64,000 nucleotides of DNA from Ornithodoros turicata (Eukaryota; Arthropoda; Arachnida; Ixodida; Argasidae). The translations under genes and the position numbers were made by a program. How positions within the stretch are numbered: position 1 is the first letter of the stretch; every line of letters starts with the position of its first letter. Below, one piece after another: positions 1 to 12,400 of this stretch. The DNA lies in NCBI RefSeq assembly GCF_037126465.1, contig NC_088209.1, positions 24,619,146 through 24,683,145 of the forward strand, read 5' to 3'. The notes beneath the pieces were generated by a model that worked only from the letters and a program-made list of their open reading frames with translations, did not search any database and was not told the origin of the DNA.

Positions 1-1030
1 CGAATTCTGAGCCAGGTTCGCGGGTTGTGTCCAGGATGTTGTTTCTTCACGCAGGTCATAAAAGAGGAGAAGGAACGGTTGTGTCGTGGAAAGACTTTGA
101 ATGTTGGCGTTGCAGCGCATCCTACACGCAGTTTTACACAAGTACATCTTTTAGTACATTTAATTTCAACTACCTGGCAAACGCAAACAAGTACTTCTCA
201 TGCATGTGGAGTATGTTGTGTGGTACTACCTGGGGTCACGTCGTCTGACCTGTATCGCGTACAAACGGAAGTACGTCTGGTGGGACTCGTGCAGCGAGGA
301 GCATGCACAGGGCTACAAGATACGAAGAAAGTCTTTAGAATAAAGTTAGACTTGACGCAGATTATGTGTATGACTGATACTGAAATTCAGTGCAACACAA
401 ACAGTATGGTCATAATGTAACATTTGCTTGAGACTGAGGGAGACAATGTGGTCAGACACAATGACTGCTGTAGTATGTAAAATATGTAGTCTTCAACGCC
501 TCCACGGTCGCCACGGTAGAGATTCGTTCAAACTACTCATCATAAACTAATTCAACCAAGGCATTCCTCCCAGGCATGCGTCACATTTAATGGAGATTTT
601 ATGAAGTTATCAGTAGGGGAACTGAAAAGTGCTCTGACAATCTTTTTAAAAGCGACTCATTGTACTGCATTCTAATTGCATATTTCAGTGTTAATCAAAC
701 AATGAATAGAAACATCGTCCAGCCCCATAGATAGCACATATGACCGCTGTCCCTGAGCAAGCGACAATCTTCGGTTTTTCGAATATTGCTTCTAATTTAT
801 TTATTTTTTAAATTTGTGCACGTTCTTCAAGGGCCTCAGACGGGCGTTACATGAAGGTTACCGTTACAGGGTTATCCAGGTTTCTCATTACAGAGTTCAA
901 AAATAGGATATTAGCACACGATATTGAATACACATAGCGAGTAGGGATTAAACGGGACTGTGAATCAACAAGAACGCCTGAAAAGTTGGGGTGCATGTAC
1001 AAGACCTTTGGGTAAATGTACAAGACGCGA
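1..1030. other. No gene or known repeat recognised
   Basis: Overlapping short open frames at 25-420 have no recognisable domain and no convincing splice signals. I see no gene here. Confidence 0.5.
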
Positions 1031-1753
1031 GTGCAGCGAGCGATTACACACCGAAGTGTGCAGACAGTAAGCGTTTGAGGGTGACATGACCAGTGATCGT
1101 GACCAGGGGCTGTGGAAGACCATTCCATTCAACGACTGCACGTGGGAAGAAAGAGAACAAATACTGCGATGTATGACCGCTGATGGGTTTCAGTTCCAAG
1201 GAATGATCTAATCGTGGGGTTACATATGAAGCGGGCGAAAGGAAATTAGGTCCAATATGAGCGCTACACAAAAACCTATGAAACAGGCAAAGCCGGACGT
1301 ACTTTCTACACAGGTCAAGGGCAGGAAGGTCAACAGAATGGAAGAGACACTAGAAGGGTAAGTGTAAGGGAAAGTATAAAATGAGCAGCACAGTTTTGCA
1401 TGCTTTCAAGGAGTTGAGCTAGGATGGCTGTACGGGGGGTTCCATATTCCACAATATTACAATTATGGATGTATCAAAGCCACATAGTCAAGTAGTTCTA
1501 CATTGGGAGGTGCTGGTGCTAGGTTTCGCCTTAAAAAAGCTGAGTTTTCGATTAGTGTTGTCTACAATGGTATTGACATGAGTGGACCACAAGAGATTAG
1601 AAGTTAGGTGCAGCCCTAAGTACTTGCACTAAGTATAGCAGCACTTGGTATGAGAGATCCGTTGAGTTCGTAGCTGAAGTTGTAAGCTTGCTTTTAGTGG
1701 GAAAAGGACACGTGCACACAATTTGACACGTTAAGAAGAAGCTTCCGCAAACC

Positions 1754-2196
1754 CTGTATTCACACGAGCGACATGCCCCAGAATAGCGCAAGCACTCAAC
1801 GTCGTGTCTTCACGTACACCGCTAACCGTGGAGAATATCCTGCGACACAGCCACGGGATATTCCGTAGCAGACGACAGGAAAAGATGCAGACAGTGTCAT
1901 CTGCAAACCATAGGGAATATCCTTGTGACACAGCCACAAGATATTCCATAGAAGACAACAGGAAAAGACGCAGATAGTGTCGTCTGCTAACCGTAGGGAA
2001 TATCCTGCGACACAGCCACAAGATATTCCGTAGCAGACGACAGGAAAAGACGCAGACAAGTGTGCATACACCATTCCCGATATTCCTGCAACATGTGAGT
2101 GCTCACCGTAACACGGGACGGAACTTCGGCTCTGCGAACAGTGTTTTTGCCTTTTCTTCCACTAGAATCCTCAGTGTCGCTCGTGTGAGTACATGG
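1754..2196. mobile_element. TIR element, family T, with internal tandem amplification
   Basis: The ends TATTCACACGAGCGACA and TGTCGCTCGTGTGAGTA are inverted. Related copies lie at 58388-58716 and 59492-59815 in the opposite orientation. Here an internal segment of about 82-83 bp, starting at GACACAGCCAC (1844, 1927, 2009), is repeated three times, making this copy about 100 bp longer. It splits the LINE relic between its DLDIVGSW and LNVSNC motifs. Superfamily not determined. Confidence 0.72.
1830..2063. repeat. Tandem repeat, about 82 bp x 3, within family T element
   Basis: Three imperfect units each contain a GATATTCC motif, AGACGACAGGAAAAGACGCA and an inverted partner of the same core. 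Spacing between units is 83 and 82 bp. Confidence 0.72.
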
Positions 2197-2678
2197 AAAG
2201 AGCACCATGAACCAACAATGTCAAGATCTTGCTGACGAGAAACAGAATTTGACAGAGCACTTATGGCTTGGTGCGGCACACAGTCATCAGCAAAAAGATG
2301 AAATGACGACGAAACAGAGTTCGGAAAGTCATTAATAAACACATATTAAGAAGAAAGGAGGCCCAAGGACTGAGCCTTGGGGGGACACCCGAAATTACTG
2401 GAAGGAAAGAAGAGCATGTATTGGTTATCTGCATTGCTTGCGAGTGATTATATAAATAGGTATGAATCCATCCGAGCATGTTGCTATCAAGGCTAAGATT
2501 GGATAGCTTGCGCAATAGATAAGAATGGCGGACAGAGTCAAAAGCTTTCCTGAAGTCGAAAAAGACAGCGTCAGTTCTGGCGTAACGGTCCAGATTAGAT
2601 TGTAGATCATGAACGAAGCAGGAAAGTTGAGTGTCACAAGAATACCCCTTTGCAAAAGCCACACTGATACTTGTAAAA

Positions 2679-2965
2679 GAGACCTGCTCCTGTGGCATAG
2701 TGGTTAAGATGACTGCTTTCCACGCTGAGACTGGGAAGTGATGCGGGTTCGAGTCCCCGCACCGGCTGTGCTGTCTGGAATTTTTCCTTCGGTTTTCCAT
2801 CAGACTATCCAGACAAATGTCAACACAGTTCCCCCCAATGTCAGCCCTGTACTCATCCTAACCCGCCTGTCCCCCATTCTTTCCTGCTGTCCTCACTCCA
2901 TCTGTCCACGTCTGTACGTCGCTCATAGCCGCAGCTGCTTCGCGGCGCTAACACGAAAAACAACA
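2679..2965 (+). mobile_element. tRNA-derived SINE (Ruka-like), full length
   Basis: The head has pol III boxes (A-like TGGCATAGTGG, B-like GGTTCGAGTCCC), followed by the shared family body with CTGTCCTCACTCCATCTGTC and GCTTCGCGGCGCTAACACG. It is flanked by a 10-bp target-site duplication ACTTGTAAAA (2669-2678 and 2966-2975) and sits inside the LINE relic. The resemblance to the tick Ruka SINE is from memory. Confidence 0.8.
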
Positions 2966-3025
2966 ACTTGTAAAATAAGTTGTTTGAATCTAGAAGTATG
3001 GAAATGCATGAGAAAATAATCTTAG

Positions 3026-6000
3026 CTCCCACATTTTCGAGGCACCATACATACAAGGTGGCCTATATTTCGTGGGGAAGGAAGAGGAACCACCCCCCTC
3101 GCTATGCCCCTGCTCCCTATCCATGAGCGACTGGGCGACGATAATAGACAGGTATGCAGCAGACATTGACTTAAGTGTTCATTGAGGATCTTTGCATTGG
3201 TGCCGTCAAAACCAGCGGATAATGATATTGCAATTGCAAATATTGCACCCAACTCAAATCATCGTCTGCTCGCATACGCAGCTCTTGTGCTTGAAACGTT
3301 GAAAAATGCTTCAATGAATAACTGAATGATAAAATTTACTTTATTTTAATTCTCAAAATAGTAATCTATGTACATCTGTACATCTGCCTTTGGCACAAAC
3401 ACAACAAACAGTTTGAATGAAAACAGCCCAAAGGAGCTATACAGAAACAGCGTGAACTTTCCCTAACTGAAACTCTACGGGTGCAACCAAAAACAGCCGA
3501 TAAAGCAAAATCTCATCATAGCTGATCCCCCCCCAAGCGACCATTATTACAAGGAAGAGAAGCTATTCCCTGCCTGTTTACTACGTACGGTATTCAATCT
3601 GACGAACCCAGTTTGAACAAAGACCGTGCATCACCCAACGTACAATGTTAAGTATATCTAATATAACAAGCACAATATTTCTTGCCATAGTCACTCACCT
3701 ACTGCATATCTATTCACATATGATGATGTTCAAAAGCTTTGTAAGTTCCAGGGAAAAGAAACCAGTAACAGTGCTACCTTATACGATCAACAACCAAGAC
3801 CTCTTGCTCAAGAACTTTGTCTGCCTATTACACTGGTCATTGTAACCATTATCAATCTGGGTTGGTTGTAGCTACAGGAAAGATCTTAGTACAAACTTTC
3901 AAAAGCACATCTTAGGAGGCTAACATTTTCTCTTATCCAGAATAAACATTTCCGGTATATATCAACATCAGTGCAAAGGGCAGGGTATACCACATCTGGG
4001 GAACATAACCCTAACTTCCAGACCGTGTCACTAATTTCATGAACAGTATACGAATGGCCTGTTTGCTGAACACTGCTATTGTTGCACTGTGCTCATGGCC
4101 CATGCTTGTGCACCACAGCTCATTTTATCACAGCTGTTTCAAACAAAGGAAGGTATTCCCTCAGCAAGCAGCAAAGGAGGAGAGAGAGAGAAAAAAAAAG
4201 TATGTGTAAGTGCTCTGTTTTTTGCAGAAAGCATTGACACTGTTTCACCACATTGAAGAATTAGCATAAGTAGTGTTCTATAGAACACACTCAACCAATT
4301 CCTTCTTACATAGCGCAGAAACATAATAAAAGTGTGAGTGATATACAATGTAACAAAGTGTCACAAGTTACCATTACATAATAGGTTTACATACAACACG
4401 CAGTCGTACCAACATGAGAGAAGACCACTGATGAATACTCTCAGTTGTCTTAGTGGTGTACTATCTTTTAATTATTAAGCTTCAATACCTTGTGAGTAGA
4501 GGGAAGTACAGCAGTTCAATCAAATATACTCTTAATGAGAGCTAAATTCTGTACGTCGAAATTCAGATCAGACCCCTCGATCAGAGCACAGACTTTTGTG
4601 ATAGAAGAGTCGCTCATTATTTAATTCCTCAAAACGAGGGCCGACTAATTCAATTTTTATCTTCATGATGCCCATGAACCTCTAACTCATCCACCAACAT
4701 GGGCACAGCTGCACGGCAACCCATGTTCACCTGAAGCATGATAAGCTCTATCTTTTTAAAACCTTTGCTCCTCAAAATCTGCAGTTTCACCCAATTTTAC
4801 AGCTCTTGAAATAACACATGATTATTGCCACCATTTTCAAACAAACAGAAGTCCCTAAAGCACAAGGGTCTAGGTATCCATCATCACTTCTATCAGTGTC
4901 TTGACCTATGTTGTTAGACATACTAAATTATGCTGACTGCTAACGGTTACACACTTCAAATGAAAGGAGTGCAAACCACGGCTTGCTACTTGAAAGCCAC
5001 AAGCCCTTCATTTCAGCATCTGCACAAAGCTTGCTCTCGCTAATAAACATTGCAAAGATCACCACCATTTTGTTTCTTGAGAAAAACAAAACTTAGAACT
5101 GTATTTTTATTGTTTATTCATAAAGTCCGATGAAACATAATTGTCAGGCACAGCACAATTAGAGGTGGGCTTTACTGTGCGATAAATCTTTAAAGACAAA
5201 GCAAAGAATCAAATGGAATTCAATCTGCCGTTTGTCCAATCTCGCTGCACTAGAAACCGCTGAAATAGCACACAGCTGGCTATGTGCATCCTGATTCCAG
5301 TCATATAAGGAAGACCATGTTGATGCTTTATGTGTGCAACGGCAGATTTGTGGTTATTCTTTGCTTGCAAGAACTAGAAATGGGTAGGGCTGTGCAAAAG
5401 TTTCCAGTTTGGGAAACCTTTATATATAAAGCCCCGAATATCTTTCTTATTCACGTCAGGTTAAAAAGAAAACTGTGTATCCTACTTCGAAACAATTTGC
5501 TGCTATAAACTTTCACATCCCTGCAAAGTGCAATAAGAGTACATTCCCAAAAAAATAACGACGCTGCCCTGCACCCCACGAGGGACATACAGTATGACTT
5601 GATGACATGGTATGCAGTGTTTAGCGCTATGTGTACCTTTCTTACACTGCAACTTGTGTGCAAAAATCCAGAAAAATAACCCTCATTTAACAAACTGTCT
5701 CTCCATTCAACTTTTTTTTCTTTCTTCAGAAATGGAATGAAACAAAATGAACAAAGGGCAGGACGCATGTGAACATGCCTTTCTCTGGTCAGTTTACTTT
5801 CCTTTACTTTCTACCAAAACTTCTCCTCTAATGGACATGTTTGTCAGATTCGATGTCCAACTAAAATCAGACACAAAAATGACAGAGAGCAACGACAGTA
5901 CATGCCAAGCATTAAATCGGAAGCACTTCCGTACGTTAAAACGTATTTACAATGGTTTTCCTCTGTTTCATTAATTTCCGTAAACACTCTGGCCCGCACA

Positions 6001-6033
6001 GGCTAAGGAGAGCTTGCATTCTTGTACCCTATT
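3026..6033. other. AT-rich stretch, possible 3' UTR of zinc-finger gene
   Basis: It has no convincing coding exon and few recognisable repeats. On the minus strand it follows the zinc-finger stop codon, so part is likely to be 3' UTR. Candidate AATAAA signals on the minus strand lie near 5110 and 3340. The extent is not determinable from sequence alone. Confidence 0.35.
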
Positions 6034-6480
6034 CTACCCAATGCACTCTTCTAAGTTCTCTTGCCCTCCCTCCCTGGTTGTCGGCGCAATGTTAGCTATT
6101 TGGTACTGCATATCTCTGCAGGTAACCACAGCATTCCCTTGATGCTGAGAGGCAGACAACATTTCAGTATTGTCTGTGGCTTCTGCTACGGCAAGGATAA
6201 GTTGTTGATTGCCCACTGTTTGCTGAATAGTCCTTGATGGAGCCGCAGTGTAGGTTTGTCCACCAGAGAGCAGTATGGGCGCCATGTTACCTTGTTTGTG
6301 CAGCAAAGACTTTGATGGTGAGGGAGAATAGCACATGACCGGCCCCATTTGTGCAGTAGCTAGAGACACTGGAAGTGCCATAGTTCCAGAACTATCTAGA
6401 ACCATGGCAACGAGAGAGTTGTCCTGGTGAACCATGGTTGGCGTTCCAGAGGCATCAATGGTTGTCAAGACTGTGCCGTT
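6034..6480 (-). CDS. Zinc-finger gene exon 7 (C-terminal, stop)
   Basis: Encodes 148 residues and a TAG stop. It starts NGTVLTTIDASGTPTMVHQD, is rich in Ser, Thr, Gln, Val and Met, and ends TREGGQENLEECIG. The composition resembles a glutamine-rich activation region; no enzymatic motif is seen. Acceptor TGCTTCCAG with entry phase 0. Confidence 0.84.
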   Translation of the reverse strand, partial: NGTVLTTIDASGTPTMVHQDNSLVAMVLDSSGTMALPVSLATAQMGPVMCYSPSPSKSLLHKQGNMAPILLSGGQTYTAAPSRTIQQTVGNQQLILAVAEATDNTEMLSASQHQGNAVVTCRDMQYQIANIAPTTREGGQENLEECIG

Positions 6481-9400
6481 CTGGAAGCAAAAAGTCCCAT
6501 AATTTTTGTACCGAATCAATTGAAATAAGGCTAAACGAACTGGACAAGTGACGAAATGTTATGTCAGCAGCCTCACAGCAAAACTTCAATTCGTTATGCT
6601 CAACTGCAAGCACAGTTTGAAGGTTAGCAAAGTGTTACAATTTCCCAAAATTCTTATCGTGGGATCAATCAAATTTGGATGCAGGGAGATCAGCAAATTT
6701 GAAGCATGCTACAAATTGAAAATGCATAGCCAAGGCAGAATTTAAATTTGGCAAAGAAAGAGCACTTTTCACTTGCACTTTTTATTTCTCTAGCTTCATG
6801 AGTCACACCTTGCAAGAGTCGCATTATAGATAGGGCCTTGCGTTTTATGTTTTTTGAAAATTGGGAGTTAAAAATCGGGTGTTATTTCAGGAGCCATAAA
6901 ACAGGGTATGATCTGGCGACATTGAGTGGAAAAGCAGATTTTCGGGTGGAAATTAAAGAAGGGCGCTTCTCGCATTTTAAATAAACACGAGATGAGGAAT
7001 GCTCGTGCTGAATGTGCAGTGCTCAAGACCGCCCATATTGGTAGCTGAATTGGCACTTTGCCAACTTAGTCTTCAGGGTTTTACCTAAGGTGACAAAGAT
7101 GCAAATCAGGGGGTAAATTTGGGTATTACCAGGTTTATCTTTAAGTTTCACTTTTACGGTTCTGTATAATGGGAGTCACAGTCACCGGTGAAAATCTGCC
7201 TCCTTCAGACCTGGTATGCTTACTCTGTTTTGACTAGTACGCTTTTCTCCGATGCAAATGATAGCCAATGCCAGTTCCTTGCCAAATTCCACCCAACTCT
7301 GCAGCAGGGGTTTTTCCATCACCCGCCCGACCCCCCAAAAAAAACATTTTCTGATACACAAACACATTCTATGTGAAAATACATGGCAGGCAGCCAGCTG
7401 ACATGAGTGTCACACACATCTCTTCAGAATTCCAACACCCCTTAAGATGAATCCTGAGCAAGTCTCTGTGCTGGGGAGTGTCCACATGCTATTTCAAAGT
7501 CAGTGGCGGATCCAGGAGGAGGGCAGTTGGGTGATCGCCCTCCCCTCCCCACAAAAAAACGCTGGGTTATACATTAGTTTCCCCCTCTCTCCTCCCCAGT
7601 TATGCACTGCAACACAGAACCCCCCCCCCAAAGCCAGGATCTGGATCCGCCCCTGTTCACAGTTCACTGATGGCACTGCTACAGCTATGATGTTATTAAA
7701 GCCTAGCATACCTGGAGCTCTTTGAAAGCACTCTGGTAGGCCTCATTACGCGCTTGAAGGATATGCTGTTGGAGAAGTTCCTTGTGCTGTTTTTGGAGAG
7801 TGCTCATCAGGTATTGCAGCTTGCCATCTATGGATGGTGCTTTCTGAGCCAGCAGCTCTTGCTCCCTCCTCTGAGCTTGCTGCAGGTCAAAGGTCTTGGC
7901 ATTCAGCTGCAAGTATATGGAGACATGCACTCAATTTGCTTCCGTGGCAGTCTAAGGGCTCCTAGCTTTCTGAAGTAAATGAATAAGGGCATATTTAAAA
8001 ATGTCTTTCAATGAAGAAGATGTCTCAAGCCTTTGCAGTAAAGCCCTGGCAGCCCTCTGGGTGAGACGCCGTAAGCAGTTGCTGACCAATTTTTCGGACT
8101 TGGTTTGCCCCCGGCATGTGACCACAACAAAACTGTTGCCGCCGTTCAGGATATGATTTGTATCCTCGATACGTCTCGAACCACGTCCTGCACTACAGAA
8201 CTGCTGGCTTGAGGGTATAGATTAGCTGTACGTTGCAGTTCCGCTTGCATGGCCGGCTTTCAGCACAAGTGGTTCCTAATGTGACGTGGGCGATCTTGGC
8301 CCGCAATGACGAAGTGATTTTGGTCTGAAGTGATTTAGTCATGACTTCAGATTGTGACAAACGACGAATTTGACGAAGAGCCTCAAGAAACGCAGTAATG
8401 TGCAACGCACGATGGGCTACGCCGATCTGAGTGACGACGAGATCATTCGAAAAGTGTTTGGTTCGTCATTTAGCGAGACTGACTCTGAGAGCAGCAACGC
8501 AGTGCAGCCATTCATTGAACTCTGAAATTATGAAGGCACTCACTGCACTTTCTTCGGAGTACAGTGATGAAATGTCCCCTGGTGGAGCACCAACGAACAT
8601 GAATGCACAGATAAGAAAGAGCATCTGTCGACAAGACATAAAGTAGTCCTTCAAGTCACTGAACTGACTAAAGTACATCCAGTTTCAACATAAAACGTGT
8701 GAAGCTGTATGTATCAACAAAAAGTATGCCTAAGAGGCAGTGCTCAAGATGCAGTGCTCAAGATGCCTGGCCACACTGCCCTGCTGATGTCGTATAGCAA
8801 CCAGTAGCAAGCATGGCCCAAACAAAATGAATGGAGCTGTTAATTGGTGGCTGTGTACTCAGTTTAAGGAAGGGCCTTCCTCTTACGAGGAATTGCATAA
8901 GTGGGCTACAGGGAACTCTCTTTAGCAGTGATGGGAGTGCCTCGAAGCGTCCTGGCACAGTCTTTGACGCAAGAAAAATCAAGTTTTGGCACACGTTGGC
9001 GCAACTTCTCAGTCCAGTATTGAAGGGCCTCGTGCAGAAATAGAACATTGGAACAAATACTTTTTCACGTTGCTTTTCAATTTTCAACCGTCAGGAGCAC
9101 AATCCTTGCATAGGATTATTCACATGCGGGAGCTCTGAGAGTCCTCAGGCCTTACCCAGCATCCCCACTTCCGAGGGGTCGTCCAGCGTGGGCATAAGCG
9201 ATTGCTGCCCACGGACTGTAGATGGAATAAAAAGCACCCGGAATAACAGAACGAAAAATGGATTCCAGTGACCTTACAGATCCTACAATTATTGTAGTTG
9301 TGCTTCTACTGCAGCGAAAACCTTTCGGTCAGGTCACAGAAATAACCTGGCAACCCCCCACACGCAGTGCGACACAGTCTCTGCCTTCTCACTGCCCTTC

Positions 9401-12400
9401 AACACTTCACAAATCTGCCCTGAGGCTGACTGAGCCATATTGCAAGGACCACAAGCCAGCACAAGACATAAACACCACTACAACAAAGTTACAGATTAAG
9501 CTAGAAGATGTTGTTGCGATTCCCCTCACAGCAATGAACAAATGACGGCAGGTTACCGAAGGTCTGGAATTTTTAATGAGAACGAATGATGGTGGAAAAA
9601 GAGCCAGGAGAAGGAGAAGGCACCATCGGCCATCAGCTCCAGAATGAACACAACGAGAAGCCCTTGTGCCGTCCGGTTTTGTCCATGCGATGTTCCAATA
9701 AAACCCCTCCCAAAAAATTTTTCTGGCTACACTACTGCTGTGATGACAGCATTCCCACAGCTAACCTTCAGCGATGCTGCAATTAAGGAAAGCAAAAAAG
9801 AGGAATTGTTACGACAGCGACAGCCATGGGACAAGAGGGCTGCTAGGTTGCGGACGAACGCCAGGCGAAACTGAGAATGGAAGCCCATTATTTTCAGCAC
9901 AAATGCCTCGCACCTTTCACATACAGGCAGGAAACCTAAGCGGACAAACGAAGGCTATGTGTACCTTTCAGCTCGGAAAGTGACATCCCGAGCATGTGAT
10001 GCAACATGCTTTACAGGTACACACGCGCACAGCGAGACTGCGTCCTCAAGCCCGGAACCAACTTCAGCCCACTGGTACAGCTAGCCCATTAGTAAGCCCA
10101 TGCACAAGGCGCTGTGACAGAGCTAGGTTTGAGAAACTTTGAAATACACTCACAAGAGGGTGCGCGCCATATTCCGTTCCCGTTTCATCTTCTGCCGACA
10201 GTCCCAACCTCGTCCAGGTGTGAAGTTACTGTCTGCTCTCGTTACACTGGCACAATGTTGGCATAGATCCAGCTAAAATAGCCTCATCGCCACAGGTTGG
10301 CACAGCACTTCCATCACTGCTTTAGGAACAGTCGGGTCTACTGTGACCGCTGCCCATAGATACTCGGATAAATGGCTGAAACTCGTGTGGATGTGTCATA
10401 CATAGAGCCTGAAGTTTTAGGGTTTTACCCGATTCTTCCCTGAATTTGCACCCCGAATTGAAGGTCCACCCTTTAGGGTGAAACACGATTTTTACCCGGC
10501 AAATTCCCCTCACTGGGATGTCTGTAGGAATGCATTAACTTACTTGTTTGGCAGCAAATGCAGTTACATCACCGTTTGTACCAAACCATTACAGTTAGTT
10601 TGAGCAACTGAGCCCGATTTCTCCCCGAATTTTGCATACCGGGAGTTTTTTCACCCGAATTCGCATGAATTTAGTGCACATGTTTGTTTACCTGATTTTT
10701 ACCCCCCGAATTTAGAGAAAAATATTTCCCGAAAACTTCAGGCTCTAGTCATTCAGCATCTGTGCACAGTCATCAAAGGGCGTTCCCGCTAATGCTGAAC
10801 GATGTTCGAGGTACTTTGTGTGTAACACCTTCAGTTACGAAAGTCCTTTACCAACAAGCTCACAAGGAAGTTCTACCAAGCGGCGCAGTACAGACCTTCT
10901 GTTGCAGCGAGTCAATCTCTGAACGGAGAGCCCTCTCCGCAGCTGCAAAGGCCACTTTTGCTTGTTCCACTTGCTGTTTGAGTTCAGCGACCTGCCTTTC
11001 CAGCTGTGCCATCTTTTGGGCATTATCCTGAACAAGACAGTTCCAGATATTATACATCAAGTAGCAATAAATGGGTAGATAATGGGTAGATAAAGAAATG
11101 TCGTGCTCTTCATGTTTGCACAAACTTTGTGATCAGAACGGTACGTGAAAGTAGGTAGATGAAAGTTCAGCAATAAGCACTATATGGCCAAAGTTATTTT
11201 ACTTAGTGCTGCTGCCTGTCATGAAAATGTTGTCTAAACATCAGTGAAAACCACCATCATTGGCTGCGGCCAATCAGATCTTCAGGAAGCAAAAACGGCA
11301 GTAGCCAATCGGGCAACAGAACATGCGCTCGTAACTCTGTTGTGTATGCATGCATTTCAAATGTGGTCCGTCTGTGGTCTCGTGTACATACGCCGAATCA
11401 TGCGCACAGCTGCGGTATTAAAAATGGCTTACTTAATTGCTGTTGGTAACATGAATGACAAAATTCGCTGATGCAGCGGATTATCCGTAACTTTCTCCAG
11501 CATCTACCAGTGACCGACACAATTTCGCTGTATACGTCGTGCTATTTCTTTAAAGGGACACTGTTCCGCAATGACACACGCACATCCGGTAGCGCAACTT
11601 CCCGACGCCCAAAATGAAGTTATGGTCGTGGGGAGGTGCCAAGATAAGAAAGAGTTAGCTACGATTTTGGTCGCAATTTTGTAACTGAATGGTAATTTCC
11701 AGTTATAACACCCACTACAAAATGATCACTGCCTCTAAAGCAAACTGAAATGGTCTTGTGATGGGCAAGTTAGTGCTTCTTTTCTCCTACAAAGTGGACG
11801 TCTCCCCTTCCCTTTCGTGGCTTTGACACTAGTGCAACTTCCATTACGCCCTACGTCATAGGTTCTCGAACTGTGTTTCATGGACTGCATGGTCATGTTC
11901 CGTGAGCAGCACCTTATTTAAACCCCTGTCACGTTGCCGGACCATGCACGGCTTGGCTTGCTACATATAGCCAACTTTTGTCTGGCCCAGGGGTTTATTG
12001 GGTCTTTTCGAAAGTTGTGGAAGGGCTCCCTGGGGTGATAAAGTTTGAGAACCTATACCTTACATATTTGTTTACCCTCACAGAAAAACTTGCATACCTT
12101 ATCCGTGCACTGAACAGGAAAGCTTCCGCATAGCCTCATGGTTCACCTGACCCCCTCGAAAAGGAAAGCACCCCTTGCTTTACACCTCTTTAGCCGCTTT
12201 TGTACTACAAGCACAAATTTGCTGCACACAATTTGTGTGAACTTTGCCACAAATTTGCCATATCCCACAATGTTCAGTAACAGCCAAGCTGGAGTTGGCA
12301 TACACAAGCAGGGTTAACGTGACAGGACATTATAGATTTTTATGTGACCCACATGAAATCTTCACTGTCACATTAGTACAAACTTGTAAGCATGCAGAGC

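Larger units (their letters stand above)
1030..3025 (-). pseudogene. CR1/jockey-type LINE reverse-transcriptase relic, nested
   Basis: On the minus strand the fragments read in order: SNNLFYK (about 2990), GYSCDTQL (2650), AVFFDFRKAFDSVRHSYLL (2560), a frameshifted SGVP box, LFADD catalytic motif (near 2290), RQQDLDIVGSW (2230), LNVSNCVHV (1715), LNGSL (1660) and the C-terminal FFPRAVVEWNGLPQ (1130). This order is typical of non-LTR reverse transcriptases of the CR1/jockey type. Frameshifts and stops make it dead. It is interrupted by a SINE at 2679-2965 and by a TIR element at 1754-2196, and it is truncated at the 5' end near 3025. Confidence 0.82.

Noticed and set aside
25..420. 131-codon open frame at the window start
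   Set aside because: Overlaps another frame, has Cys-rich but non-patterned sequence, and shows no domain.
2690..2770. A functional tRNA gene
   Set aside because: The A and B boxes are the head of a SINE: a long family body follows and a target duplication flanks the whole unit.
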